This document shows positions 16,775 through 26,700 of a stretch of 64,000 bases of DNA, one piece after another (the first letter of the stretch is position 1; every line of letters begins with the position of its first letter). The stretch spans positions 5,141,501 to 5,205,500 of the forward strand of contig CP064999.1 of the NCBI GenBank assembly GCA_016700115.1. Reading direction: 5' to 3'. The notes under the pieces were generated by a model, which saw nothing but the letters and a program-made list of their open reading frames with translations, searched no databases and was not told the origin of the DNA. The DNA is from Sphingobacteriales bacterium (lineage in GTDB: Bacteria > Bacteroidota > Bacteroidia > Chitinophagales > UBA2359). The position numbers and the translations under genes were made by a program.

Positions 16775-17020
16775 ATGAACAAAATCATCAGAGCAATATT
16801 TATCTTCCCCATCCGCTTGTATCAACTATTTTTCTCCCCGTTTTTAGGTGGTTCGTGCCGATACACTCCATCCTGTTCGACCTATATGTTAGAAGCTATT
16901 GAAGAATGGGGAGTAATCAAAGGCGTTTATCTGGGAATCAAACGTTTGTCGAGTTGCCATCCATGGGGCGGGCATGGGTATGATCCGGTGCCCAAGAAAC
17001 AGATTTCTGCCAAAAAATAA
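16775..17020 (+). CDS. yidD: membrane protein insertion efficiency factor YidD
   Basis: The 81-aa protein has the YidD hallmarks CRYTPSCSTYMLEAIEEWG (from residue 28) and CHPWGGHGYDPVP (61-73), after an amphipathic hydrophobic N-terminus. It assists YidC-mediated membrane protein insertion. In many bacteria it lies near rpmH-rnpA-yidC, which is not the case here. Confidence 0.92.
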   Translation: MNKIIRAIFIFPIRLYQLFFSPFLGGSCRYTPSCSTYMLEAIEEWGVIKGVYLGIKRLSSCHPWGGHGYDPVPKKQISAKK

Positions 17021-17072
17021 GCAAAAGTCGGTGTTTTAACTTTTATTAACCTGTTTCGGTGAACAAACCTAT

Positions 17073-17273
17073 TTGATAAAGGGTTTCATCCATGATTTGA
17101 TGACCTTTAAAATGTTTTTTATGAAAAATCTACAGAATAAAAACCAGAACAGGACACTCGACCTGAAAAATAACGAGGAGTTAAATTTATCTTTCAAAGA
17201 ACGCCAGCAACTGGAAATTGAAAGAGCTCAACGCGAAGCACGTTGGAAAATGCAAATGTTCAACCATATTTAA
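17073..17273 (+). CDS. small hypothetical protein, charged C-terminal helix
   Basis: An open frame of up to 66 codons lies 52 bp after yidD and is followed within 20 bp by a strong terminator. Starts at 17073, 17112 or 17121 are possible; the last gives 50 aa beginning MKNLQNKNQNRTL. The C-terminal half, FKERQQLEIERAQREARWKM, is strongly helical and charged. I recognise no family. Position before the terminator supports expression with yidD. Confidence 0.45.
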   Translation: MIKGFIHDLMTFKMFFMKNLQNKNQNRTLDLKNNEELNLSFKERQQLEIERAQREARWKMQMFNHI

Positions 17274-17292
17274 TGTTAATTCAACACCAAGG

Positions 17293-17331
17293 AACAAGGG
17301 CCGCTTTAACGAGTTGCCCTTGTTTTTTTTT
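17293..17331 (+). terminator. rho-independent terminator after yidD and the small ORF
   Basis: AACAAGGGC (17293-17301) pairs with GCCCTTGTT (17315-17323), a 9-bp stem with a 13-nt loop, followed by a run of T. The convergent SDR gene stops at 17330. Confidence 0.8.
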
Positions 17332-18019
17332 ATGGAGTATCTAAAGACACCGGTAAAATCTTACCATTAAAAAACCGGTATCCGTTTAATGCAAAATAAG
17401 CGATCCATTCAGCCATCTCGTCTGCTTTAAGCGGTGCCTGATAGTTGGGAAATGCAGCGGACAGCATATCGGTCTGAACAGCACCCAAGGCAAGACAATT
17501 TACCCTGATATTATCCAGTTTCCATTCTTCTGCAAGACATTCTGTCAAAATTGCCAAAGCACCTTTTGCTGCACTATATGCTGATAAGCCGGAAAATTTG
17601 GAGCTGCCCATAAATCCTCCCATACTTCCAATATTGACAATATGTGCATTCCTCCTGTTAAGAAACGGGTGCAGAAATTGTAAAAAACGCACCACACCAA
17701 ACACATTGACCTCAAATGTTTGCTGCCAGTCTTCATCATTTAAAGTCATAAACGGCTTGTTAATCAGCAACCCTGCATTGTTGATGACCACATCTATAGA
17801 TCCGGATAAGGAGGTAATGGCTGTTTTTAGTTTCGGATTATCGGGTTGAGTTATGTCACAAACTACCGGAATCAGGCTGTCTTCGGCACAACAACTTTGC
17901 AAGTGATTCAGTTTTTCCTCATTTCGGGCAATTGCAAGCACCCGATGCTGGCTTTGACAAAAAATTTTTACCAGCTCAAAACCAATTCCCGAGCTTGCTC
18001 CGGTTACTATAATATTCAT
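17330..18019 (-). CDS. SDR-family oxidoreductase
   Basis: The start is taken at the ATG at 18019 (MNIIVTGASSGIG), giving 229 aa; the frame is open 29 codons upstream but that part overlaps the neighbouring SDR and lacks homology. Classical short-chain dehydrogenase features are TGASSGIG (6-13) for NAD(P), NNAG (80-83), and the catalytic set S132, Y148 and K152 (AYSAAKGAL). The substrate is unknown. It follows a second SDR gene by 35 bp on the same strand, so the two are probably one operon. Confidence 0.88.
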   Translation of the reverse strand: MNIIVTGASSGIGFELVKIFCQSQHRVLAIARNEEKLNHLQSCCAEDSLIPVVCDITQPDNPKLKTAITSLSGSIDVVINNAGLLINKPFMTLNDEDWQQTFEVNVFGVVRFLQFLHPFLNRRNAHIVNIGSMGGFMGSSKFSGLSAYSAAKGALAILTECLAEEWKLDNIRVNCLALGAVQTDMLSAAFPNYQAPLKADEMAEWIAYFALNGYRFFNGKILPVSLDTP

Positions 18020-18054
18020 TCGATTTTGGTTGATTTCTATCGGTTCAAAATTGG

Positions 18055-18756
18055 TTAAAAATCCCCCATCATAGGCCTTAATACAAGGTCTTCCACCACA
18101 GTACAATCCGATAACTGGTAGCTGGCAATAATCATTCTTGCAATATCTTCAGGTGCCATGATGCGATGTTGATTGACTTCTGTGTCTTCCCACGATGCAG
18201 TATAAACAGCACCCGGCAATACACTTGTTACTTTGATATTGAAGGTTTTCAGTTCTTCCCTCAAACTTCTCGACAAACCGTACAAGGCGTGTTTAGAAGT
18301 AGTATATGCTGTACATCCGTCAAAAGCTTTCATAGCAGCTACCGAACAGATGTTAAAAATATGCCCCCGTTTGCGCGACATCATGTCTGGTAAAATTGCA
18401 CGGGTCAAATGATAAGGACCGTACACATTAACAGCCATCATCTGCTCCATCAAACCATCCGGTTCACGCAAAATGGGGCTTGTTTGATACAACCCGGCAT
18501 TGTTGATTAGTACTTCAACATATTTACAGTGTTTATTTACGAAATCGCCAAAAGCTATAGCTTCGTTTTTAACTCCCATATCGGCCACCTGATAGACTAC
18601 ATCGGTTTCCGGAAATTGCCTGATTAATTCATTTTTTAGTTGCTGAAGGTCTGTTTTATTTCTGGCACAAACTGCCAGATGAAACTTCTCTTTGGCAAAC
18701 TGGAAAGCCAGTGCCTTGCCAATTCCCTTCGTGGCTCCGGTAATTACAGTGTACAT
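18055..18756 (-). CDS. SDR-family oxidoreductase (3-ketoacyl reductase-like)
   Basis: The 233-aa protein has the cofactor motif TGATKGIG (6-13), NNAG (85-88) and catalytic S138, Y151 and K155 (AYTTSKHAL). The C-terminal part LPGAVYTASWE and the active-site spacing fit the classical SDR group that includes short-chain alcohol and ketoacyl reductases. It is the first gene of a likely two-gene SDR operon. Substrate and pathway cannot be inferred from context. Confidence 0.88.
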   Translation of the reverse strand: MYTVITGATKGIGKALAFQFAKEKFHLAVCARNKTDLQQLKNELIRQFPETDVVYQVADMGVKNEAIAFGDFVNKHCKYVEVLINNAGLYQTSPILREPDGLMEQMMAVNVYGPYHLTRAILPDMMSRKRGHIFNICSVAAMKAFDGCTAYTTSKHALYGLSRSLREELKTFNIKVTSVLPGAVYTASWEDTEVNQHRIMAPEDIARMIIASYQLSDCTVVEDLVLRPMMGDF

Positions 18757-19060
18757 GAATCAACTAAGTTTAAATGTGGACCAAATATTGCGTGTAAAGA
18801 TGCAACGGTCAGTGCTAATTTACAATATCAGTGGAACAAAAAGGCAATACTTAGTAAAAGCGATCTAAAAAAATGTGCAAGCTCTGACATTAATTCAATA
18901 AAGGATGGCATCCTTGAAAACGATATGTAACTTTGTGCCGGCATTTAACATCGAACCCACCTTAACCTTTTGTCAGGTCAATATAAAGGGGCAACTTTTT
19001 AAATGCTGAATTCAACACGTCACCGTGACTGCCGGTAACATATTCAACTACTTGTTCATC
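18757..19060. other. divergent intergenic region
   Basis: This is the spacer between the SDR operon (minus) and the type B T9SS gene (plus). It holds TAACTTTG at 18928-18935, a -7 box match for the plus strand about 125 nt before the ATG at 19061, without a clear -33 element. No gene is seen. Confidence 0.4.
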
Positions 19061-21517
19061 ATGCCTCAAACAGCATCTGTCTTCCAGTTTTCGCGGGTTT
19101 TTAAGTATGGTTTATTTTTCATTGCAATTTTTAGTACTTTTTTCGTTTGTCAGGCACAGGAATTGCCTCCGGTAGCAGAAAACCTCGAATCAATACAGTC
19201 CGGTTCTTATTTAATTCCGCTTGACCTTTCCAAACAATCTGCCTCTTATTCAGATTTGCCCGGAGGAATCAGTTATTCCGCCATCAATTTGGCTGCATAC
19301 GGGTTAGTTTACCGCTTATTGGAAAACAAAGTGCCTGTTAAATGGGTCATAAGAAACGCCAAACCAAAAGATGCTCCCGATTTTACCGCGAACATTACGA
19401 GGTTATTTCCCTCGATACAGGCACCTGTCAGCAATGATTTTATCAGCAGCGCATTTGTCATAGATATAGGGCAAATCAATGCAGCAGTTTGCAACCCGCT
19501 AAATACTGACAATCAACCCGATATCGAAAATATCATTGCCGGCTTTGGGCAAAATGTGGCGGTATATACTTTAAATAATACGATGAACATGAATGTTCGG
19601 TATTGCCTATATTACCCGCCACAAATTGCAATTATCAGCAACAACAGCAATGCTCCGGCATTTGAACAAGCCTTTAACGCAGCCCATGTTCCTGTTTCAA
19701 TCATCAACAATACCGATTTTTTGTCAGGCAACGGATGTTTTACCTTCATCCTTCAACCGGCAGCAAATCCTGCTGACAATATTACTGCTGCTTATGCAGA
19801 TGCCGTGAACAATTTTATAGCCGGGGGTGGTAATTTCTGGGCGCAGTCTGGCATGGCCATTGGTTTAGAAAATCAAACTTTGTTAATGACTACCGCAGGA
19901 ATAACCCCTGTTAACAATCTCATAAGTCCTCCTTATATTTATTTGGCCAACGATTTACCGGTCATGCAAATTCAGGGCAATTTTCCGGGTTTAGTTACCG
20001 GTACTGTTGGAACTTACAGCCTTTCGTCAGGCAGTAGTTGGCGACCTTTTACCTATCCCTGCCTCACCATCAACACACCCATTGGTGCTAACCGCTTTGT
20101 GCTGACCGGTGGCGATTTAAACGGAGTATCTCCGGGAGGTAATTTATATTATTGTGGCGGTGATGAATTTACTTTTACCACTATCCCTTCTGATGCTTCT
20201 ACTGCAAATGCCGTTTTACAGGCGCAGCGGCTGTTTTTGAACGCAGCCTTTATTCCGGCGGGTATCAATAGTATCTGCGCCGGAAATGATATTTGTATTT
20301 GTGCCGGCCAATCTACAACTTTAGGTTGTACAACCGGAGGTTTTGAAGCAGGTGAACTCCTTTGGACACCAACCACCGGATTGAGTTGTACCGATTGCCC
20401 CAACCCAATAGCAACTCCTGAAATAACCACTACTTATACCGTAACTTCAACCACCGGTCAATGCAATCTTACTGCTTCAGTAACCGTTACCGTCATTCAG
20501 GAAAAACCACAAATAACCAATTTTGACCGAAACTGTAACCCTGCCAAAACAGGGTTCACCATTTCCTTCAACATCACAGGAGGCGACCCCAACACTTATC
20601 AGGTTGAAGGGATTGGAGGAACACTAACAGGCAATTTATTTACCAGCGATATAATTCTAAACAGTTCGCCTTATACGATTAAGGTTTCAGACTCTTATCA
20701 TTGTGAAACCGTTCTGACCGGCGCGTTTAATTGTCAGCTTTGTTATCCCATCGCCACTTTAACCGGAAGCGGTGGTGAAATCTGTTTAGATGCAACACCA
20801 AACAACTTGCCTCTGAACATCACATTAACCGGCCAATCGCCCTGGCAAATCAACTATGCGATTGACGGACAACCTCAGCCGGTTTTAACTGCCACCTCTA
20901 ATAACTTTCAACTGCCGGCCACACAAAGCGGGCTATATACGTTGATTGCCGTAGAAGATGCTAACTGTCAGGGTATAACATCGGGCATGGCGACAGTTAC
21001 AGTTTTATCTGCTCCAATAATCAGCTTAGGACCTGATTTGACATTATGTAATGGTGAAGCCATCACACTAAACACCGGAATCACCAATGTTGAGTTTTTA
21101 TGGCAAGACGGTTCTACAGAACCCACTCTGACTGTCTCTCAAAGCGGCAAATATTGGGTTCAGGCGAGTAATGCCTGTGGAACAGTAAGTGATACTGTTT
21201 CTTTATTGTTTGAGAAGTGCCTTCCATTCCGGTGCGGCGCAACTGTTCCGAATACATTTTCACCAAATCTCGATGGGGTGAACGATGTCTTCAAACCAAT
21301 ATTCAATTGCGAATTGAGCAAGTACCGGCTTCTAATTTTCAATCGTTGGGGGGAACTAATTTTTGATACTACAAATCCTGCCGAAGGATGGAATGGAAGT
21401 ATTATCAACGAACCAATGCCAATCGGTTTATTCGTTTGGAAATTAGAATATCAATTTGCAGAAGATGTCGGTGATCCGGTTCGAATTGCCAAAGGAAATG
21501 TCTTGCTGTTAAAATAG
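19061..21517 (+). CDS. large secreted protein with type B (gliding-motility-associated) T9SS C-terminal domain
   Basis: With the ATG at 19061 the protein has 818 aa and a standard signal peptide ending FFVCQAQ; the frame opens at 19025. The N-terminal 370 residues form an unrecognised domain containing a periodic GxNF-rich region that resembles glutamine-amidotransferase-like cell-surface proteins only loosely. Then come Ig-like beta domains rich in Cys (CICAGQSTTLGCTTGG, CNGEAITLNTGI...YWVQASNACG). The last 90 residues carry VPNTFSPNLDGVNDVF, FNRWGELIF and GWNG, which define the CHU_C/type B sorting domain used by adhesins and gliding proteins such as SprB. The protein should be surface-exposed. 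Function is unknown. Confidence 0.85.
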   Translation: MPQTASVFQFSRVFKYGLFFIAIFSTFFVCQAQELPPVAENLESIQSGSYLIPLDLSKQSASYSDLPGGISYSAINLAAYGLVYRLLENKVPVKWVIRNAKPKDAPDFTANITRLFPSIQAPVSNDFISSAFVIDIGQINAAVCNPLNTDNQPDIENIIAGFGQNVAVYTLNNTMNMNVRYCLYYPPQIAIISNNSNAPAFEQAFNAAHVPVSIINNTDFLSGNGCFTFILQPAANPADNITAAYADAVNNFIAGGGNFWAQSGMAIGLENQTLLMTTAGITPVNNLISPPYIYLANDLPVMQIQGNFPGLVTGTVGTYSLSSGSSWRPFTYPCLTINTPIGANRFVLTGGDLNGVSPGGNLYYCGGDEFTFTTIPSDASTANAVLQAQRLFLNAAFIPAGINSICAGNDICICAGQSTTLGCTTGGFEAGELLWTPTTGLSCTDCPNPIATPEITTTYTVTSTTGQCNLTASVTVTVIQEKPQITNFDRNCNPAKTGFTISFNITGGDPNTYQVEGIGGTLTGNLFTSDIILNSSPYTIKVSDSYHCETVLTGAFNCQLCYPIATLTGSGGEICLDATPNNLPLNITLTGQSPWQINYAIDGQPQPVLTATSNNFQLPATQSGLYTLIAVEDANCQGITSGMATVTVLSAPIISLGPDLTLCNGEAITLNTGITNVEFLWQDGSTEPTLTVSQSGKYWVQASNACGTVSDTVSLLFEKCLPFRCGATVPNTFSPNLDGVNDVFKPIFNCELSKYRLLIFNRWGELIFDTTNPAEGWNGSIINEPMPIGLFVWKLEYQFAEDVGDPVRIAKGNVLLLK

Positions 21518-21596
21518 TACGAATTGCCATTATCAGCCAGTTCCTTTTCAAAAAAAGTGTGCCGGTTGTCGCCTTCTTTTGCCAATACGATTTGCC

Positions 21597-21629
21597 AAAC
21601 CTCATAGTTTTGGCAAAACTATGAGGTTT
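21597..21629. terminator. bidirectional terminator between convergent T9SS genes
   Basis: AAACCTCATAGTTTT and AAAACTATGAGGTTT give a perfect 15-bp stem with a three-base loop. On the plus strand it is followed by more T. It lies between the stops at 21517 (plus) and 21639 (minus). Confidence 0.75.
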
Positions 21630-21638
21630 TTAAACACA

Positions 21639-23717
21639 CTACCGCACCACCGCCACCTTTCCCCTCGCCACTACAACACCGCCGTTCTCAACCACATAAA
21701 CGTACAACCCCGCCGGAAGATGCGCCACAGAAACGGTTTTATGCGTTTCGCCTGCGGCAAAAGTTGTTTGAAGGACGGTTTGACCGGTGAGGGAAAGGAG
21801 TTTTATTTCTACTTTGCCGCCTTCTGTTACCCCTAAATCCCCTGAAGGGGACTTTGACCCTTCCGTAAGAGCAAAGGTCAGCGTGTTTTGAGCGGGGTTA
21901 GGGTAAACGAGGATGGAATTCTCCCCCTTTAGGGGGTCGGGGGGTAAACTGACCGTCTGCACGACCACCTCATGCGCGTAAACCGAAGTGTCGGCACAGA
22001 CCACTACCGTCAGGGTGACGGTGTAGCTGCCGTTTTCGGCGTAGGTGTGATGGGGATGGGTTTCGTAGGAGGGGAAGCTGCCGTCGCCGAAATTCCATAC
22101 ACTGATGCCTGTTTGGTCGAAATGGGCGTTTTGGCTCGTGTTGGCAAAAAAGACCGTCCCTCCGAAGTCTTCATGAATGAACGACGCCTGCGCCCCCGGA
22201 CTGTAATTGCCCGCACATACGTACTGCGTGTAGGTTGAGGTGTCGTTGCACACGATGGCGGTAAGGGTAACGGTGTAGATGCCCGGCGTCTGATAGGTGT
22301 GATTGGGCAAACTGCCTCCGCAGGGCTCATATCCTTGACCGCAAATAAAAGGAGGAGTGCCGTCGCCCCAGTTCCAGCGATAGTAACCTCCGTCAATGCT
22401 GTCGGGATAGACGTATTGGCTTTGGTTGATGAAGGTGATGACATTGGGCGGAGCTCCCGCCAGAACGGTATGCGAAAACAAGGCTTCCGGCTCGGTGAGC
22501 AGACCCATGCAGTTGAGGCGCACCAACCATGCGTCGGCCCTGCCGGGGGGCAGGTTGCTTTCCGTTCTGCCGCAGAGTACATAGCCGCTTTTGCCGCTTT
22601 GGTCGTGGTTTTGGACGATGGCACCATAAAAATAATCGTTTTTGTTGCCCCCGTAAGTCCGCCGCCAAAGTTTATTGCCGTTTTTATCCAATTTTACTAT
22701 CTCGCCTCGTACAAGATTAGGCGCTTGAGTGGAACTACCGCACCCCGCTAAAACTATAGAACTATCTGTTAATTCAAAAATTTCAACCGCCGCTCCTCTA
22801 AAAAAGCTTTCCTGATAATGCCACTGAACCGTAAAATCTGAGGCCAACTTAAAAGTTGAACCGTAAAACTCAGACACATAGAGCGAATTTCTACCCGTAA
22901 AAATCAAACCTCCGTCTTGTGTAGATATAATAGAACTTGCATAGTCTTCCGAATCCCAGAAATCTGAGCCGATATCGTATATTTGGTGCCATTGCCAGTT
23001 ACCGAGAGAGTCTATCTTGACTAGGGCAATATCGCCTTCTAATCCGCCCATGTTTATCGAGGCCAACAAATAGGCACCTCCATCGGACGTGGCGGCCATG
23101 TCTTGTATCCAGTCAAGTTTATCTGGCACAAACAGGTTGCTGTATATCGTATCTAAAAGGACCTCTTTGGAAATCGGGTCTATAATTAAGAACTGTAACA
23201 TTCGACCATACCCACATATCCTTTGATACCCCCCGACAAGCAACCGATTATTGGTACTCAATTCACAGGCAATTGCTACTTTGCTACCGCCACATTCACC
23301 TGTCATTGTCGTATTTTCAAATTCATTTTCCTGGGAGTTTAGATAAGTAATATTCATAAACCATGGGGTTGCTAACCAAGACGGGGTTGTGATTTCGAAT
23401 AAGGCTCCTACTCCTATAACTTCGTCTTCGAATAACAAGGCATCGTAAAGCCTCCCTTGTAAACTGTCCGGCGCAACATTTGTGACGGATATTATATTTC
23501 CGTAACTGTCCAATTCGACAAAATGTGGTTTCCAAAGTTCAGTAAAATTATTTTTATCGGTGGAGATTAAAAAATAACCCCCGTTCTCGTTTTGCATAAT
23601 CTTGTGTGCATTATTGTTGTCCGCCCAACTTAAGGCTTTGTCGAAATATTTGGAAGATTGGGCATACGGCAATACAGGCAATGCCATAATAAGCACAGCT
23701 ATTATAAATGTTTTCAT
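21639..23717 (-). CDS. secreted propeller-like protein with two PKD domains and T9SS type A domain
   Basis: The start is set at the ATG at 23717 (MKTFIIAVLIMALPVLPYAQ, a clean signal peptide), giving 692 aa. The N-terminal two thirds contain repeated units of the type DGGAYLLASINMGG...ALVKIDSLGNWQW, probably a beta-propeller. Two PKD domains follow (RWNWGDGTPPFICG...YTVTLTAIVCNDTS and WNFGDGSFPSY...YTVTLTVVVCADTS), then a sorting domain (VYPNPAQNTLTFAL to AGLYVYVV, ending KVAVVR). It is a paralogue of the frameshifted gene at 218-2291, and this copy is intact. The PKD and sorting part is G+C-rich compared with the N-terminal part. Two palindromic mini-repeats lie within the coding sequence. 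Confidence 0.88.
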   Translation of the reverse strand: MKTFIIAVLIMALPVLPYAQSSKYFDKALSWADNNNAHKIMQNENGGYFLISTDKNNFTELWKPHFVELDSYGNIISVTNVAPDSLQGRLYDALLFEDEVIGVGALFEITTPSWLATPWFMNITYLNSQENEFENTTMTGECGGSKVAIACELSTNNRLLVGGYQRICGYGRMLQFLIIDPISKEVLLDTIYSNLFVPDKLDWIQDMAATSDGGAYLLASINMGGLEGDIALVKIDSLGNWQWHQIYDIGSDFWDSEDYASSIISTQDGGLIFTGRNSLYVSEFYGSTFKLASDFTVQWHYQESFFRGAAVEIFELTDSSIVLAGCGSSTQAPNLVRGEIVKLDKNGNKLWRRTYGGNKNDYFYGAIVQNHDQSGKSGYVLCGRTESNLPPGRADAWLVRLNCMGLLTEPEALFSHTVLAGAPPNVITFINQSQYVYPDSIDGGYYRWNWGDGTPPFICGQGYEPCGGSLPNHTYQTPGIYTVTLTAIVCNDTSTYTQYVCAGNYSPGAQASFIHEDFGGTVFFANTSQNAHFDQTGISVWNFGDGSFPSYETHPHHTYAENGSYTVTLTVVVCADTSVYAHEVVVQTVSLPPDPLKGENSILVYPNPAQNTLTFALTEGSKSPSGDLGVTEGGKVEIKLLSLTGQTVLQTTFAAGETHKTVSVAHLPAGLYVYVVENGGVVVARGKVAVVR
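21827..21860 (-). repeat. in-frame palindromic mini-repeat, copy 3
   Basis: The core CCCCTGAAGGGG (21839-21850), flanked by TTACCCCTAAAT on the plus strand, encodes the SPSGDLGVTEG linker after LTFALTEG. It corresponds to copy 2 in the paralogue. Confidence 0.65.
21918..21950 (-). repeat. in-frame palindromic mini-repeat, copy 4
   Basis: The core CCCCCTTTAGGGGG (21923-21936) is followed by TCGGGGGGTAAAC. It encodes the PPDPLKGE linker before YPNPAQNT and corresponds to copy 1 in the paralogue. Confidence 0.65.
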
Positions 23718-23732
23718 AAATGAAGGATTTGA

Positions 23733-23784
23733 ACAAGCCAAGGATACGCATATTTCGAATAAAACACACGTATTCTTGGCTTGT
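23733..23784 (-). terminator. long inverted repeat after the 1612-aa gene
   Basis: ACAAGCCAAGGATACG (23733-23748) and CGTATTCTTGGCTTGT (23769-23784) form a 16-bp stem with one G-T pair and a 20-nt loop, between the stop at 23800 and the next start at 23717. The T tract after it on the minus strand is weak, so it may attenuate rather than stop transcription. Confidence 0.5.
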
Positions 23785-23799
23785 CGGGTAATGGAAAAA

Positions 23800-26700
23800 T
23801 TACTTGAAGATGTACTGTCGGGACATGCGGACGGTTTCTCCGTTGACTTTAAAATTGCAGAAATACAGTCCCGTTTGCAAATGGCTGATGTCTATCTCTT
23901 GAACGCCTTCACCTTTAAAGTGGTACGTTCCTACAACATTGCCCATTAAAGAAAAAATTTGTAAACTACCGGTTTCATCACTTCTCAAACGGTGTCTGAA
24001 ACTTGCGCCGTTTTGGGCAGGGTTGGGATAGAGGGCAGATACTTTTTCAGTCGCATTTTTAAACGTGGTTTGCCATTCCCCGCCGCCGCCCGGAAGTTCC
24101 GGCAGGATTACCGGAAATTCTATTCCCTTTGCGGCATATAAAACCGATTGGGCTTTATAGCCGGTTTTGGTATCGCTTTGGGCTATTTCCATGAGTTGTT
24201 CTTCCTCTTCTGCCGTTATATCAAAAATTGTTCGGTTGTCGCTTCGCAAGTCTAATAATAGTTGGTTGAACTCTTTAAAACGAGTGTTTTCTGCATCGCC
24301 GGCACTGATTTGGTTGAGCAGATTTTGGGCTTTAACCAAACTGTCGTTCTCTATATAATAAGGAACAAGGCGGTGTTTGGCGACGAGCCGCGTATCGTGT
24401 TGCCTTGCCAAATCCATGGCTTCGTTAAAACTGCTGTCGGCAAGCAGGAGCAAAAAACTCATAGATAGTTGTTCATCGGTCGGTTCACCGCCGCCTCCGG
24501 TCAGAAACTCCCATCCTACATATTGGCTTACATCGGAATAGGGAGTATAACCTAAATCGTGACAGTACACATCTAAGTCGGTAGGCGGACAATCTGTCGG
24601 CAAATAGTCACCTATTGAAGAGTTATCGACATCAGTGCGCGAAGTTGCATTAACATCATGGTAATCTAAATCCTCCGCTTCAAAGCCGCCGGTGATGGGA
24701 CCGGCCAATTTAATATCCGACACAGCGCCGGAAGCAGGAATAAAGTTATTGGCTGCGGGGGATTGAGCAGGGGGTGTGCAATTTCCTTGTGGCGGAAGAA
24801 TACCATTGGATGTACCATAAGGGCGGATGTCCAAGCCGTACACCTGATAATCGAGCAGATGGTTGCAAAATAATTTTACAGCATTGTTGTTGCCTTCCGA
24901 CACTATCGAAACTACAGAGTTGTTCACTAAATTTCCGGCTATAAGGCTGCCATTTGTTTCACTCTGATTAGCAATGATGCCGAGATGAGAACGATGTAAA
25001 AAGTTGTTGAGCGCTAATACGTTAGACCCTCTGAAATAAAATCCGGCTGTCGTTTGTCCGCCATAAAAGTCCATGCTGTTGCCGTTTTCGTTGGAAATAT
25101 TTCCAATTACTTCGCAAATTTCGCCACCGTCAGTCTGCACATTGAGCCGGCAATCGGTAAATTCGTTGTCCAATATATCGCATCCCGTATTATTTGGGCT
25201 GTTATAAATACGGGAAGAAACGCCGATTATGTTTTCAATAAAAACATTGTCGTTTACTTTTACATAGTCAGCTTCGTTTGCCCTTACGCCGTATTTGTGT
25301 TGCGATACAGAGGAGTTTTCTACCACCAACCGGCCAATCCAAAGGCCGCTTACTCCTACTTCAGGACCAATAGATAAGGTATCGAAGGGGTACCATAAAG
25401 CTCCGTCATGGGCATATTGATTGTTGGAAAAATAGTAGTGCGCGTCTTTGTTCCAACTGACATTGGTATCCTGAAAACAGTTATTCATTGTTGAGTTGTG
25501 GATGTTTATTCTTCCGCCTCCTGTACTTTTGGCAATGCCGGAGAACAAAGACGGTAAGGCTATTGAGGATATATTTATATAGGGATTATCGGGAGGGTCA
25601 GTGTTTGCTATTTCGTTGTTGTTGAGCAAAGACAGGTTCATATTGGCAGCGCCGATTATTGCATTGCTGATTTTAGATCCTGTGGCATTAAGCGTACCTG
25701 CGTTTGAACCTGTCGGAACAACATCTATACCGGGGCCTTCGACCTGAATGCCTGTCCACATCGTATCGCAAACGCCGTCAATAATGGTTTTATCGAGGGT
25801 TAGGATTGCTCGAGGCTTCACAAGTATGCGTTTGTCGGGGGCAAAAAACAGGTTCATGTCTTTGATGGTCAGTTGAATGTTGGTAGGGATAACCAAATCC
25901 ACGTTGAACGACAGGTCGGGCGAACTGCCGGTAATTGCAGTAAACGGGTGTGAACCCGGTTGCCAGACCTGCGTTGAAGATGGAGAGTAGCTCAACCGGG
26001 AAGTGTCGTACTCATTTAGTGCATAGACATTTGGTGATGAGGGGGTTACGGTGAAGAACTCGAGCATGTCCAAACAATAAACGGGTGGTAGTTCGCAATC
26101 ATAGACGGTTAAAACTATCTCTAACCCTTCGCTTTCGTTGTCAGTACATATCAACTCGTTGGAATCGGCATCAATATTGGTGAGTTGAGAGGTAATAACC
26201 ACTTCCTCCCCGTTGGTAAACGAGTTCCCAATCTGCAAACTAAGGATAACGGTATCGCAGGGGATGGAATCGGTCAGCATTACAAAAGCCGTTCCGGTAT
26301 AATCAAAATCACTATAGCCGGGAACCACGGTCAATCCGGGTATGCCGCCTACATTGGTTTGCATGATGACATTAACAGTATCGCCCGCTTCAAGGCTGTC
26401 GAGGCAAAGGATATAGGGTATATTCACTAAAGTGCCCATACAAAGGCTGTCCATGTCGTAAGCTTCTAAAGTTACCTTTTTCATGCAGTCTAAGGTGGCG
26501 GAGAGGTTGTCAAGATAAATATTGTATGTGCCTTCTGAGCCAATACCTCCGGCAGAATCAAATACACTGAATAACAAAATGCTCATGTCTTCGTCTGTGT
26601 TGTTTGTCCATGTAAAAGTATAATATGGTGACATTGAGAAATCTAAAGAAGGCATTATTGAATCTGGTGAAGCCATATAAATTGCTTCTAATTCCAAGCC

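Noticed and set aside
18640..18930. 96-codon plus-strand ORF at the start of the SDR operon
   Set aside because: Its first part is antisense to the SDR gene and the rest lies in the promoter region; no homology.
22010..22751. Long alternative-frame ORFs of up to 205 codons inside the second PKD gene
   Set aside because: Arg/Pro-rich shadow translations of a G+C-rich coding region with a well-supported frame.
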